From Vibrio penaeicida (GTDB taxonomy: Bacteria > Pseudomonadota > Gammaproteobacteria > Enterobacterales > Vibrionaceae), in NCBI RefSeq assembly GCF_019977755.1, contig NZ_AP025145.1:2232001-2296000 (forward strand): 64,000 nucleotides of DNA, read 5' to 3'. Below, one piece after another: positions 44,763 to 53,470 of the stretch. The notes below the pieces were generated by a model. It was not told the origin of the DNA and ran no database searches. It saw only the letters and a program-made list of their open reading frames with translations. Every line of letters begins with the position of its first letter. Position 1 is the first letter of the stretch. The translations under genes and the position numbers were made by a program.

Positions 44763-45656
44763 ATGGACAACCACCAACTACGAACGTTTGTCGTCGTCGC
44801 TCAAGAAGGCAGTATTACACGCGCGGCAGAGCGGCTTTTTTTGAGTCAACCAGCCATAAGTGCGCACATTAAAGCGCTAGAGTCGTCTTTAGATCTCACG
44901 TTGTTTGAACGCACGCCTCAAGGTATGCGACTCACCTTAGATGGCCAGCGAATTTTGCTTAAAGCAGAAGAAACGCTACAAGCGCATCAAGACTTGGTCG
45001 AAGAAGCACGCAAGATCAAAGGGCAAATAGCGGGAGTGATCCAAGTTGGCGCAACCAGTCATACTGATCCCAAAACACTTGGGAAAATCATGATATATGT
45101 TGCTGAGCATTTCCCAGAAGTTGACGTAAAGCTGCAACATCTTTCAACGCAAGACATTGTCGCTGGTATTCGAAGCGGCGACTTGGATGCTGGTATTTAT
45201 AATGAATTCGGTGAAGCGCCAGAAGATTTTTTCTCTGCAGAGCTGTCTAAAATAAGGTTACTACTCGCTTCGTCCCCACATTTCCCTCAGCTCTACTCTC
45301 CTGTTGACTGGCAAGCGTTGCAGCACATCCCTTGGATTTACCCCGGTGAAGATACGTGCTGCGGAAAAGCCGCTGAACATTTATTCAAACAACGTGGCTT
45401 TCGCCCTAAAAAACTGATTCATGCCGATAGGGAAAAAGTCACTCGCACCTTAATTGCCGGTGGTCTTGGTATAGGGTTGGTTCACGACAAACCTCATTCT
45501 CAACCTCAATCAAGCGAACAAACAGACGACATCGTTATTCTGGATGACATATCCCTAAGAATCAGAACATTACTCGTTTGCAAGAAATCTCGCCAAACCG
45601 ATCCGGTACTCCACTCGTTGATAGACTCTATGGTTGGTAATCACAGCTCTAGGTAA
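44763..45656 (+). CDS. LysR-family transcriptional regulator
   Basis: 297 residues. N-terminal winged HTH (LRTFVVVAQEGSITRAAERL, LSQPAISAHIKALE) and a PBP-like effector domain (GVIQVGATSHTDPKTLGKI, LIAGGLGIGLVHDKP). Located directly after the SLC13 transporter; probably co-transcribed with it and likely to control it. Two cysteines (EDTCCGKAAEH) lie in the effector domain. Confidence 0.9.
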   Translation: MDNHQLRTFVVVAQEGSITRAAERLFLSQPAISAHIKALESSLDLTLFERTPQGMRLTLDGQRILLKAEETLQAHQDLVEEARKIKGQIAGVIQVGATSHTDPKTLGKIMIYVAEHFPEVDVKLQHLSTQDIVAGIRSGDLDAGIYNEFGEAPEDFFSAELSKIRLLLASSPHFPQLYSPVDWQALQHIPWIYPGEDTCCGKAAEHLFKQRGFRPKKLIHADREKVTRTLIAGGLGIGLVHDKPHSQPQSSEQTDDIVILDDISLRIRTLLVCKKSRQTDPVLHSLIDSMVGNHSSR

Positions 45657-45754
45657 CAGTATGTCTTTGATCCCTTTATTTTCTCAACAATGGGAAGTAC
45701 TTACGTAGATGGTCTAACCTATAATTCAGGTGATTTTAAAAAGGAGTCATATTT

Positions 45755-46597
45755 ATGATGGACAATATTTCGTTAGAACAAATCTACGAAAAAGCGTTAG
45801 AACTCGTTCTGACATTCGGACCTAAGCTCATTCTTGCATTTTTGGTCTTGGTCATTGGTTGGTGGTTAATTGGGAAAGTAACCAAAGGTGTTGACGTTGC
45901 ATTAGAGCGTGTTCGCTTAGAACAAGGGCTAAGAAGTTTCCTCTGCTCACTTGCCTCGGTCATTCTTAAAATTCTGCTCATTATCTCTGTCGCTTCGATG
46001 ATAGGGGTCGAGACCACGTCCTTCATCGCTATGCTGGGTGCCGCAGGTTTAGCCGTAGGTATGGCGCTGCAAGGGAGCTTGTCTAACTTTGCTGGTGGCG
46101 TACTCATTCTGTTCTTCAAGCCTTTCAAAATAGGCGATGTAATTGAAGCGCAAGGTCACATGGGTAAAGTGGTTGATATACAAATTTTTGTTACTGTATT
46201 AATCACTTACGATAATCAAAGAATCATTATTCCTAATGGTATGCTTTCTAATGGAACGGTTAAAAACCTCTTCTGTGAAGAGAATCGCCGCGTCGATATT
46301 GAATTTGGTATCAGCTACGGTGACGACGTACGTAAAGCGCGCGAAGTTCTCATGAAAGTATTGGCCGATTACGACCTTGTATTGGACGATCCTGAGCCAC
46401 TTGTTCACGTTAGCCAACACGGCGACAGCCATGTCGGTATGCTGGTTTGGGCTTGGGTGAAATCTGACGATTACTGGCCTGTGTATTTCAGCTTGTACGA
46501 GCGCGTGAAAATCGCCTTCGACGAACAAGGCATCACTATCCCGTTCCCTCAGCGCGATGTGCATGTTCATCAGTTCCCAGGCAAGCAAGCGTCTTAA
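45755..46597 (+). CDS. mscS: Small-conductance mechanosensitive channel
   Basis: 280 residues, the length of E. coli MscS (286). Three N-terminal TM segments, with the pore-lining TM3 rich in Gly/Ala (MLGAAGLAVGMALQGSLSNF, AGGVLILFFKPFKIGD), then the cytoplasmic vestibule (RIIIPNGMLSNGTVKN, RRVDIEFGISYGDDVRKARE). It releases solutes during hypo-osmotic shock. AAAGGAG precedes the start; two consecutive ATG codons are possible. Followed by a strong terminator. Confidence 0.95.
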   Translation: MMDNISLEQIYEKALELVLTFGPKLILAFLVLVIGWWLIGKVTKGVDVALERVRLEQGLRSFLCSLASVILKILLIISVASMIGVETTSFIAMLGAAGLAVGMALQGSLSNFAGGVLILFFKPFKIGDVIEAQGHMGKVVDIQIFVTVLITYDNQRIIIPNGMLSNGTVKNLFCEENRRVDIEFGISYGDDVRKAREVLMKVLADYDLVLDDPEPLVHVSQHGDSHVGMLVWAWVKSDDYWPVYFSLYERVKIAFDEQGITIPFPQRDVHVHQFPGKQAS

Positions 46598-46636
46598 ATT
46601 GCTGAGGTCTGTTGACCTTTCGAGATACGTTCTAAT

Positions 46637-46670
46637 AACACGCCAGCATTTTGCTGGCGTGTTGGTTTTT
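46637..46670 (+). terminator. Terminator of mscS
   Basis: AACACGCCAGC, loop ATTTT, GCTGGCGTGTT: a perfect 11-bp stem followed by GGTTTTT. Confidence 0.92.
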
Positions 46671-46730
46671 GTAACCGAACTCTAGATGCTTGGGTATAAT
46701 ACACCACCACTTTCAAGTAGATGAGCCCCC

Positions 46731-47366
46731 ATGAGCCTCGCGTTAAAATACGAAAAAGACTGCATTGAATTCATAACGAAAGAAATGGTCACCGACTCTG
46801 CCCACGACCTGCAGCATATTTTTCGAGTCGTCAAAACAGCGAAGTCGCTAGCAGACAAAGAGCAAGCCGACATCAATATTGTTTTACCTGCCGCTTATCT
46901 ACACGACTGCTTCACCTACCCTAAAGATCATCCAGAACGTCATCTAAGTGCTCAGATAGCCGCAGACAAAGCGTGCGAGTTTTTGCGCTCCATCGAATAC
47001 CCATCGCATTACTTAGACGACATTCACCACGCCATTATGGCGCACAGTTTCAGTGCGGAACTCACACCCAAAACCAAAGAAGCCAAAGTGGTTCAGGATG
47101 CCGACAGGTTAGATGCGTTGGGTGCCATTGGAGTAACACGGTGCATTCAAGTCAGCAGCGCGTTCGGTTCAGATTTATATCATCCTGATGACATGTTTGC
47201 CCAACATCGGCCACTTGATGATAAACGCTATACCATCGATCATTTTGAAGTGAAGCTGTTCAAAATTGCAGAAACAATGAATACCCTATCAGCGAAAAAA
47301 GAAGCTCAAAAACGCGTGGCGTTTATGAAAAGTTACCTCTTGCAACTGCAAAACGAAGCGGAATAA
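46731..47366 (+). CDS. HD-domain phosphohydrolase
   Basis: 211 residues. HD-superfamily residues are visible: AHDLQHIFRVVKTAKSL (first His), PAAYLHDCF (HD), HHAIMAHSFSAEL (His) and VQDADRLDALGAIG (final Asp). It resembles the YedJ/YpgQ group of nucleotide or phosphate-ester hydrolases. The start at 46731 has CCCCC in place of a clear ribosome site, so it is uncertain. A half copy of the TTGGGTAT repeat lies 35 bases upstream. It is two bases from the XRE gene. Confidence 0.87.
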   Translation: MSLALKYEKDCIEFITKEMVTDSAHDLQHIFRVVKTAKSLADKEQADINIVLPAAYLHDCFTYPKDHPERHLSAQIAADKACEFLRSIEYPSHYLDDIHHAIMAHSFSAELTPKTKEAKVVQDADRLDALGAIGVTRCIQVSSAFGSDLYHPDDMFAQHRPLDDKRYTIDHFEVKLFKIAETMNTLSAKKEAQKRVAFMKSYLLQLQNEAE

Positions 47367-47368
47367 AC

Positions 47369-48109
47369 ATGTCTGAAACAGATAAAGTCATCACAGAGCT
47401 CAAGCGCCAACTTAAAATCAGTGGGGTTAAATACACAGATGTAGCCCAAGCCCTGTCCCTCACTGAAGGCTCCGTCAAGCGCTTACTTGCCTCTGGTAAT
47501 CAAATCAGTTTGGAGCGCTTGAACGCCATTTGTGAGTTGATTGATATGGATATGGCCGAACTGTTTAAACTTGCATCGCCAACGCAGGCACTTACTGCAT
47601 TAACTTATGAACAAGAAAAACAACTCGTCGATGACAAAGCGTTATTACTGGTGGCGGTTTGTGTTGTGAACGGCTATCAGTTTGAAGAAATTCTTAATCA
47701 ATATGAATTCACTCAACCTGAGCTTATTAAATACCTCGTCCAATTGGATAAATTGGATATCATCGAGCTGCTTCCAAACAATAGGCTAAAACTTAAGCTC
47801 TCTCCCACGTTCTCATGGATTGCTGGCGGACCTATTCAGCGCTTTTTCCAACAACAAGTTCAAGACGAATTCTTCCGCAGTCACTTTTCTGGTGAAGATG
47901 AAAAACTGATGATGGCTACGGGTTTAATGTCTATCCCTAGTAACAAGAAAATTCAGAAGCGCATCGATAAACTCGTTTCCGATTTTTACACCGCCTGCCG
48001 TGATGATGGTGAACTGAACTTGGACGATCGCCATGGAACATCGATGATCGTTGGGATTCGTCATTGGAGCCTCCCACAATTTAAACGCCACGAAAGACCT
48101 AAAAAGTAA
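47369..48109 (+). CDS. XRE-family DNA-binding regulator
   Basis: 246 residues. Residues 1-65 form a Cro/CI-type HTH (VITELKRQLKISGVKYTDVA, QALSLTEGSVKRLLASG, ISLERLNAICELIDMDMAEL). The remaining 180 residues include a winged-helix-like segment (ILNQYEFTQPELIKYLVQLD) and a helical C-terminal part of unknown function. It begins two bases after the HD hydrolase gene, so the two are co-translated. Confidence 0.87.
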   Translation: MSETDKVITELKRQLKISGVKYTDVAQALSLTEGSVKRLLASGNQISLERLNAICELIDMDMAELFKLASPTQALTALTYEQEKQLVDDKALLLVAVCVVNGYQFEEILNQYEFTQPELIKYLVQLDKLDIIELLPNNRLKLKLSPTFSWIAGGPIQRFFQQQVQDEFFRSHFSGEDEKLMMATGLMSIPSNKKIQKRIDKLVSDFYTACRDDGELNLDDRHGTSMIVGIRHWSLPQFKRHERPKK

Positions 48110-48223
48110 CCATAACCGAATCAAAAGTTACGTATTATGTAACTCCATTTGTTTTTATTTTAAATCTGGTATTAATACAGCACATTAACCTCATGCACTA
48201 AGGCACTGCTCACTTCTTAAGGC

Positions 48224-48260
48224 AGTGTCTATTTCTAAAAATACTGTCTATTTCTAAAGG
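48224..48260 (+). repeat. Two 17-bp imperfect direct repeats (19-bp period)
   Basis: GTCTATTTCTAAA occurs at 48227-48239 and 48246-48258 just before the acyltransferase gene, with a third CTAT start near 48263. Possibly a regulatory or slippage tract in the 5' untranslated region. Confidence 0.5.
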
Positions 48261-48277
48261 CAGTCTATGAGGTTTAC

Positions 48278-48883
48278 ATGCACACTTATCTAAGACTCAT
48301 CAGCTCTCTATTCAGCCGCTTGCTTTATCGTATCCGCGTAAATGGCAAAAAACACATTCCGCAAAATGGAGCTGCACTGATCGTGGCTAACCACGTCAGC
48401 TACATAGACGCACTGATTCTTATGGGCTTGGCGAATCGACCAATTCGCTTCGTAATGGACAAGAGTTTAAGTGAGCTCCCCGTTCTTAAATACTTTTTCC
48501 GTCATGCCGGTGTCATCCCTATCTGCTCTCCGAAGCAGTGCTTAAAAACCTACAACCAAGCTTTTGATCAAATTGATGAGGCATTAAATCAAGGCCAATT
48601 AGTGTGCATCTTTCCAGAAGGACGCATCACTAAAAATGGTCAAGTAAACGAATTCAGACCGGGCGTGGAACGTATTTTGGCAAGTAATCCCGTACCTGTT
48701 GTCCCTGTTGCATTGAAAGGGCTTTGGGGGTCGTTTTTCTCGCATAAAGATGGGCACGCGTTCACCCATCTACCAAAACGATTTTGGTCAAAACTGGAAA
48801 TCAACATCGGTAAGAGCGTGAATGGAGCATCAGCAAGCCGTTCTCTACTCCAGCACCGCGTTGAAACATTGATAGCTCGGTAA
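48278..48883 (+). CDS. PlsC-like 1-acyl-glycerol-3-phosphate acyltransferase
   Basis: 201 residues with the acyltransferase blocks NHVSYIDALIL (catalytic NHxxxxD), a second block around FRHAGVIPI and FPEGRITKNG (block III). It lacks the longer C-terminal part of PlsC, so the substrate may be lysophosphatidic acid or another lysophospholipid. Membrane-associated through its N-terminal segment. Single gene. Confidence 0.88.
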   Translation: MHTYLRLISSLFSRLLYRIRVNGKKHIPQNGAALIVANHVSYIDALILMGLANRPIRFVMDKSLSELPVLKYFFRHAGVIPICSPKQCLKTYNQAFDQIDEALNQGQLVCIFPEGRITKNGQVNEFRPGVERILASNPVPVVPVALKGLWGSFFSHKDGHAFTHLPKRFWSKLEINIGKSVNGASASRSLLQHRVETLIAR

Positions 48884-48964
48884 TCTGGAAGGGAAACTGT
48901 TCACTTTAAACGGTTGACTTACCTACAACATCACAGATTTTATACCCAATTTGAAGCATAATAA

Positions 48965-49231
48965 TATACCCAAATACCTTCATGATGACGGGTTCAGCAA
49001 GAGTTACTTGGTTTTCAGGCAAGGCATCGATATGACGATCTAGTTATTCTAAATCTAATATAGATAACGAAGCATGGAAACCAAGTAAACTTGCCCTTTG
49101 GGAGCCAATTTTCTTATTAATTTCATCGTCAAAAAACTTGGAAAGGACGAGTCATTACACTGCGTTATTTTCCTTGAACTAAATAAGAAAATTAGGCTCT
49201 GAATCCAGCATCTTGAGGGCATTTGGGTATA
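48965..49231. mobile_element. 267-bp MITE-like repeat with terminal inverted repeats
   Basis: The left end begins TATACCCAAATACC and the right end closes GGCATTTGGGTATA; over 23 bases the two inverted ends agree at 20 positions, and weaker pairing extends further in. There is no ORF. A second partial end (TATACCCAATTTGAAG) lies at 48941. It resembles non-autonomous repeats scattered between genes in vibrios. The right end lies 73 bases before the next gene and may supply part of its 5' untranslated region. Confidence 0.7.
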
Positions 49232-49303
49232 ACGTCACATGTATTAACTCAAGGTCGCTGGTATACAGGTATCGTTGAGCAAGCAGGAGTACAGGAGACC
49301 GCA

Positions 49304-49927
49304 ATGAAAATCATCATTTTACATGGCTTATATATGCACGGTTTGGTCATGCAGCCGCTGAGCCAACGCCTTAGAAAACTCGGGTATGAAACCCAAGTTA
49401 TCAGCTATAACTCCGTTTCTATCGATGAAGATAAATTATTCCACTCAATTGATTCAGCACTAGATCGAACACAAAAAAATGTGCTGGTCGGGCACAGCCT
49501 TGGTGGTGTGGTGATTAAAAACTACTTAGCCTCTCGCTCTCCTTCGCCTTCGCTTGTTTCCCATGTCGTTGCCGTTGGCTCGCCACTTAAAGGGGCATCT
49601 ATTATTTGCAAAATTCAAGAGTTAGGTCTGGGCGCTATGTTGGGTAACGCCCCCGAATTTGGATTGAAAAAGCACGACGATGTATGGGGCTACCCACAAA
49701 AATTGGGCAGTATTGCCGGAACAATCCCCCTTGGCATGCGACCTTTATTGTTAATGGATAACGATACGTTATCTGATGGCACCGTGACGGTAGAAGAAAC
49801 ACAAATTGAAGGCATGACCGATCATTTACAAACCAAATCTAGCCACACCAGCATGATTTACAACCACTACCTTCCAAATCAGATCGATCACTTTATCCAG
49901 CAAGACCAATTCCGTCATACTCATTAG
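49304..49927 (+). CDS. Lipase-like alpha/beta hydrolase
   Basis: 207 residues from ATG 49304 (GGAG eight bases upstream); a TTG 27 codons earlier lies inside the MITE and is rejected. The oxyanion segment ILHGLYMHGL and nucleophile elbow VLVGHSLGGVVIKNYL are clear; an Asp (DGTVTVEE) and the final His (SSHTSMIY) complete a triad. No signal peptide, so cytoplasmic. Likely a lipase or esterase of the PGAP1/lipase-like group. A GC-rich hairpin overlaps its stop codon (49926-49941). Confidence 0.85.
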   Translation: MKIIILHGLYMHGLVMQPLSQRLRKLGYETQVISYNSVSIDEDKLFHSIDSALDRTQKNVLVGHSLGGVVIKNYLASRSPSPSLVSHVVAVGSPLKGASIICKIQELGLGAMLGNAPEFGLKKHDDVWGYPQKLGSIAGTIPLGMRPLLLMDNDTLSDGTVTVEETQIEGMTDHLQTKSSHTSMIYNHYLPNQIDHFIQQDQFRHTH

Positions 49928-50295
49928 GGGGGAATCCCCCTTTGATGCGAGAGAACTTTTGTAACGAGTCCCCCAAGAGCATACTTATTAACAAAGTCAC
50001 TCCTCTGCATTTCGTTTTCACCTTATATGCAAACACAACGTGATAAACAATAGTCGTCGATAAGCTGTACCAAAGACCATGTCGGAATTTAACTGCGTAT
50101 CACCCAATCTGTAATTCGATTTTATGGTGAGCCTAACCATGTAGAAGAAAAGAGACACGAAAAAATTAAAGCATAACATACTAATTAAATGGAAATTTAC
50201 CGTCCGTCGTTTAGCTCGCAAATTTATAAAGCGCATCTAATAATAAGAAATAAGATGCATTAACATTGGGAGCTCAACACAAAAGGACTTCAAAA
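49928..50295. other. Intergenic region
   Basis: 368 bases; apart from the hairpin AGGGGG-GAAT-CCCCCT at 49926-49941, which may terminate the lipase transcript, I see no gene. A 72-codon minus-strand frame at 50018-50236 has no ribosome site or known motif. Confidence 0.4.
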
Positions 50296-51024
50296 ATGAA
50301 AAAACTCGCTCTCCTCATCTCTTCATCTCTCTTACTAACAGCTTGTGGTGGAGGCGGCAGTGGTGATGGTGTATCAACAACGTCCAGTAATGGCAAAACA
50401 AAAATCACCGCAGAAAGCATAAACAATATGTCTACTGGCATTAGCAATATTGATTTTGATACTGCTCTTAACGTGGCCAATAGTTTTCGTAGCAACGGAA
50501 GCCAGGGAATTTCTCCCGCAGCGAATCAATTGGATAAAACTACAGCGTGTTTCAATGGTTCGGGAGATGTTGTTTTAACAACTAGCGGTAATGAAGATAC
50601 CAACAATGGTAGCCTATCAATCAATAGCTGTAGCTTATCGTATGATCTAAATATCAAGGTTAACGGCAAGCTTAACTATTCTAAGGTAGGGAGCGCGTAC
50701 ACCCTCAGTGGATTCTTTAGTATTACAGATGAAAATAAAGCCGAGGAATTACTGTCTTTCAAAAATATTGACTTCAAGTATACCGATCCAATCTTAGCGT
50801 TTAGTTCTACTATATCAGCAGGTGGTGAGACTCATGGAGTTACCATTAAGAATTCCAATAATAGCGATACTGCAATTTCTACAACGAGCATAAAGGTTGA
50901 AGGGGCAGCAGGAACATGGTTCCAAATCGATCAAACTACAAATACTCAATCAGACACGTTAACCAGTTGCAAACTTACTCAAAGTTCAAATCTTAGCTTT
51001 GCAGAAAGCGACGTGTGTAACTAA
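50296..51024 (+). CDS. Lipoprotein, function unknown
   Basis: 242 residues from ATG 50296 (AAAGGA upstream). Lipobox LLTAC gives Cys17, followed by a Gly/Ser-rich linker. The remainder is a Ser/Asn/Thr-rich beta-type domain with two likely disulfides (ACFNG/SINSCSLS and TSCKLT/SDVCN). Asn and Ser content suggests an outer-membrane surface protein. Family not recognised. Confidence 0.7.
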   Translation: MKKLALLISSSLLLTACGGGGSGDGVSTTSSNGKTKITAESINNMSTGISNIDFDTALNVANSFRSNGSQGISPAANQLDKTTACFNGSGDVVLTTSGNEDTNNGSLSINSCSLSYDLNIKVNGKLNYSKVGSAYTLSGFFSITDENKAEELLSFKNIDFKYTDPILAFSSTISAGGETHGVTIKNSNNSDTAISTTSIKVEGAAGTWFQIDQTTNTQSDTLTSCKLTQSSNLSFAESDVCN

Positions 51025-51119
51025 TTCTAACGGCTGATTTGTTTGGAAATATAACGCCAGACCTAATCAACAAATAACTTTGCTCGCTAAGTTTACCTCG
51101 AGTACAAAGGAAAATGAGT

Positions 51120-51151
51120 AAAGGGGATTTACATTGTAAATCCCCTTTTTC
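51120..51151 (+). terminator. Terminator between convergent lipoprotein and MFS genes
   Basis: AAGGGGATTTAC, loop ATT, GTAAATCCCCTT then TTTT: a 12-bp perfect stem usable in both directions. Confidence 0.88.
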
Positions 51152-51166
51152 TAATCACATTACTAA

Positions 51167-52384
51167 TCATTCTACTTTGAAGTACTTCGTACTCTTTTGC
51201 TTCATCGCGATCAACGGTGCGACCAAGCACACCGCACCGCACCCCAGAAGAACTGCCGTATTTCCAAACCACCCTGTAAGGGGAGCAATGGCTAACAGCC
51301 CTAATGGCGCGAAACCATAAGAACACAGGAAATCAATGGAAGAGATACGGGCTAGCTTGTCTTTGGGGATTTCTTTTTGCAAAGAAGAGAACCAAATAAC
51401 ATTAAAGATTTCTATACCGACACCTGCAACAAAATAAGCCACAACGGGCAAAAGCACAGAGTGATCAAATAAAAGGCTCAACGGCACAACACCGTAAACA
51501 GCGAGACCAATCAAAGCCCACCAGCCTTGAGGGTGAAACGTAAAACGCCCAAGAAGAACAGCACCCGTCAGCCCGCCCAATGCGTAAGCGGTCATGGAAT
51601 AAGTGAGAAGGCTAGAATCGCCAAAATTCGCTTTTGAAATCGTTGGAAGGAGAACGCTGGTGGCGGAATACCCAGCCGCAATCACAATGGTTAGCGCTAC
51701 CAAACTTACTATAAACCAAGGATGACGCTTCGCCTCTTCTAGCGCTTCTCGCATATCAAACCACATTGAAGAAACATGCAGCGAATCGGATTCTCTATGC
51801 CTTTTTTGTTCTGCAACCCAAGGGGGAACAAAGGCACTGACTAGCCAGCCAAAGATAAGAAGGGCAAATCCACTGTGAAGTCCTTGCCAGATAGCCAGCG
51901 CGGTTACAGCAGCCGGTCCGGCTAATGTCACCACACGAATGGATAAACTCATTGCTGCATTGGCGGGTTGCAATTGTTCGGGTTCAATAACTTTGGGAAC
52001 CAGTGCTTGAAAAGCGGGGCGGCATGCACCTTGCCCAAAGCCCGAAAGCATCGCGCCTGCAATCAAAAGGCTGATACTTGAACCGTGCTTTGTATCGATA
52101 GGTAAAGAAAGCAGAGTAAGCACGATACCAACGGCAGCAATGAGGCTGGCGATGAGCACAACACCTCGGCACGAATACCTGTCAGCAAAAATGCCTCCAA
52201 GCAATACTCCCACCAAAAAACCACCTGTTCGAAATGCCAACGCAATTCCCAGCTGCGCAGTCGTCAGCATATCTTGGGTCATGGCGTAGCCAAGCAAAAA
52301 TGGGAGCCCCCATGTCGCAAATCCTGATGTTGTGCTGCCGAGCCAAAGCCTGACAAATGCCCCGTTTCTCACTATCGTTAACAC
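51167..52384 (-). CDS. MFS transporter (enterobactin-exporter-like fold)
   Basis: 405 residues with 12 hydrophobic segments and MFS motif A-like loop FRTGGFLVGVLLGGIFADRY between TM2 and TM3. Probably a drug or metabolite:proton antiporter; the substrate is unknown. Single gene. Confidence 0.85.
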   Translation of the reverse strand: MLTIVRNGAFVRLWLGSTTSGFATWGLPFLLGYAMTQDMLTTAQLGIALAFRTGGFLVGVLLGGIFADRYSCRGVVLIASLIAAVGIVLTLLSLPIDTKHGSSISLLIAGAMLSGFGQGACRPAFQALVPKVIEPEQLQPANAAMSLSIRVVTLAGPAAVTALAIWQGLHSGFALLIFGWLVSAFVPPWVAEQKRHRESDSLHVSSMWFDMREALEEAKRHPWFIVSLVALTIVIAAGYSATSVLLPTISKANFGDSSLLTYSMTAYALGGLTGAVLLGRFTFHPQGWWALIGLAVYGVVPLSLLFDHSVLLPVVAYFVAGVGIEIFNVIWFSSLQKEIPKDKLARISSIDFLCSYGFAPLGLLAIAPLTGWFGNTAVLLGCGAVCLVAPLIAMKQKSTKYFKVE

Positions 52385-52584
52385 GTGTTCTCCAAATCTT
52401 TTCTTTTACCTAAGTAAAATCGATACGCCTTGATAGAAGCGTTAACTGGGTTATTTAGCAATCATTGTTACACTATTACATGATGGTGATATGGAATGCC
52501 CCGATATCGAGTAGGTACGCAGCGTCAGGCATTAAATTAGGTAAGGCAGCTTTGTTCGGTATTTTTCGAAGTAAACAAACAAAA

Positions 52585-52602
52585 AGCCGCACTTAGGCGG
52601 CT
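52585..52602 (-). terminator. Terminator of the nitroreductase gene
   Basis: On the minus strand AGCCGC, loop CTAAGT, GCGGCT, followed by a T-run at 52584-52581. Confidence 0.8.
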
Positions 52603-52632
52603 CACTTGATGTTGATATTCAACGTTTAAGAA

Positions 52633-53355
52633 TCACTTAATCGCCAAGCCTTTTCCGTTCAAATAACCTTTAATGTGAGGTCGAGATTCTCCTGAAAGTT
52701 TACCCGTAATTTGCTCCGACCACGTCACGCTTTTATTATTACCGCTTCGGCTTGAGTAGTAATCCAACATGGTTTGGTCGTACTCACCCACTTTGTTTTT
52801 ATCTAATGGCTGATACGTGTTTTCATGAAAAATCACATCTGGGCTTAACCGAGGTTTCACTTCAGGATTTTGGTCGGGGTGTCCTAAACACATTCCAAAT
52901 AAAACCGCAGTATGAGGTGGTAACTCCAGCAGTTCATCCACTTCTTGAGCACAGTTTCTTAATCCGCCAATGTATACACCACCCAGACCCATAGATTCCG
53001 CAGCTAACATGCAATTTTGAGCCATAATTCCGGCATCTACAGCGCCTATTAGAGTCAGTTCGGTAAACTCTGGTTTAACGTTCTCGTTCAATTCAACATG
53101 GCGTTGGAAATCAATACAAAACACCAGGAATTCCGGCGCCGAACCGACATATTTTTGGCCACCAGAAAACGTCACCAAAGCCTCACGCTTTACAGGATCA
53201 GTTACGCGAATAATGGAGTTTACCTGCAGTAAACTGGAAGAAGACGCCGCAATACCTGCACGAATGATGGTATCAAGCTGTTCTTTGGTCACGGCTTCTT
53301 GAGTAAATGCACGAATTGAACGGTGAGAAAGAATGGTGTCGATAGTCGAGTTCAT
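52633..53355 (-). CDS. nfsA: NfsA-type NADPH-dependent flavin nitroreductase
   Basis: 240 residues, the length of E. coli NfsA. FMN-binding residues are visible at the start (LSHRSIRAFTQEAVTKEQLD) and later AQNCMLAAESMGLGGVYIGG; the NADPH-binding arginine region is SGESRPHIKGYLNGKG. Reduces nitroaromatics and quinones. Single gene ending in a terminator. Confidence 0.9.
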   Translation of the reverse strand: MNSTIDTILSHRSIRAFTQEAVTKEQLDTIIRAGIAASSSSLLQVNSIIRVTDPVKREALVTFSGGQKYVGSAPEFLVFCIDFQRHVELNENVKPEFTELTLIGAVDAGIMAQNCMLAAESMGLGGVYIGGLRNCAQEVDELLELPPHTAVLFGMCLGHPDQNPEVKPRLSPDVIFHENTYQPLDKNKVGEYDQTMLDYYSSRSGNNKSVTWSEQITGKLSGESRPHIKGYLNGKGLAIK

Positions 53356-53470
53356 AAGCGTTCCATATTGAGGGATCTAAACGTGATTAACATTCGCAAA
53401 AATCTTTTATAGATAAATCCCCAAACGTTGTCGAATACCGCGATCGCAAACCCAGTAATTTCAACCGAGA

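Noticed and set aside
49223-49303. TTG start of the lipase-like gene inside the MITE
   Set aside because: The ATG at 49304 has a ribosome site and gives the usual alpha/beta hydrolase N-terminus.
50018-50236. 72-codon minus-strand ORF with a hydrophobic stretch
   Set aside because: No ribosome site or similarity; treated as chance.
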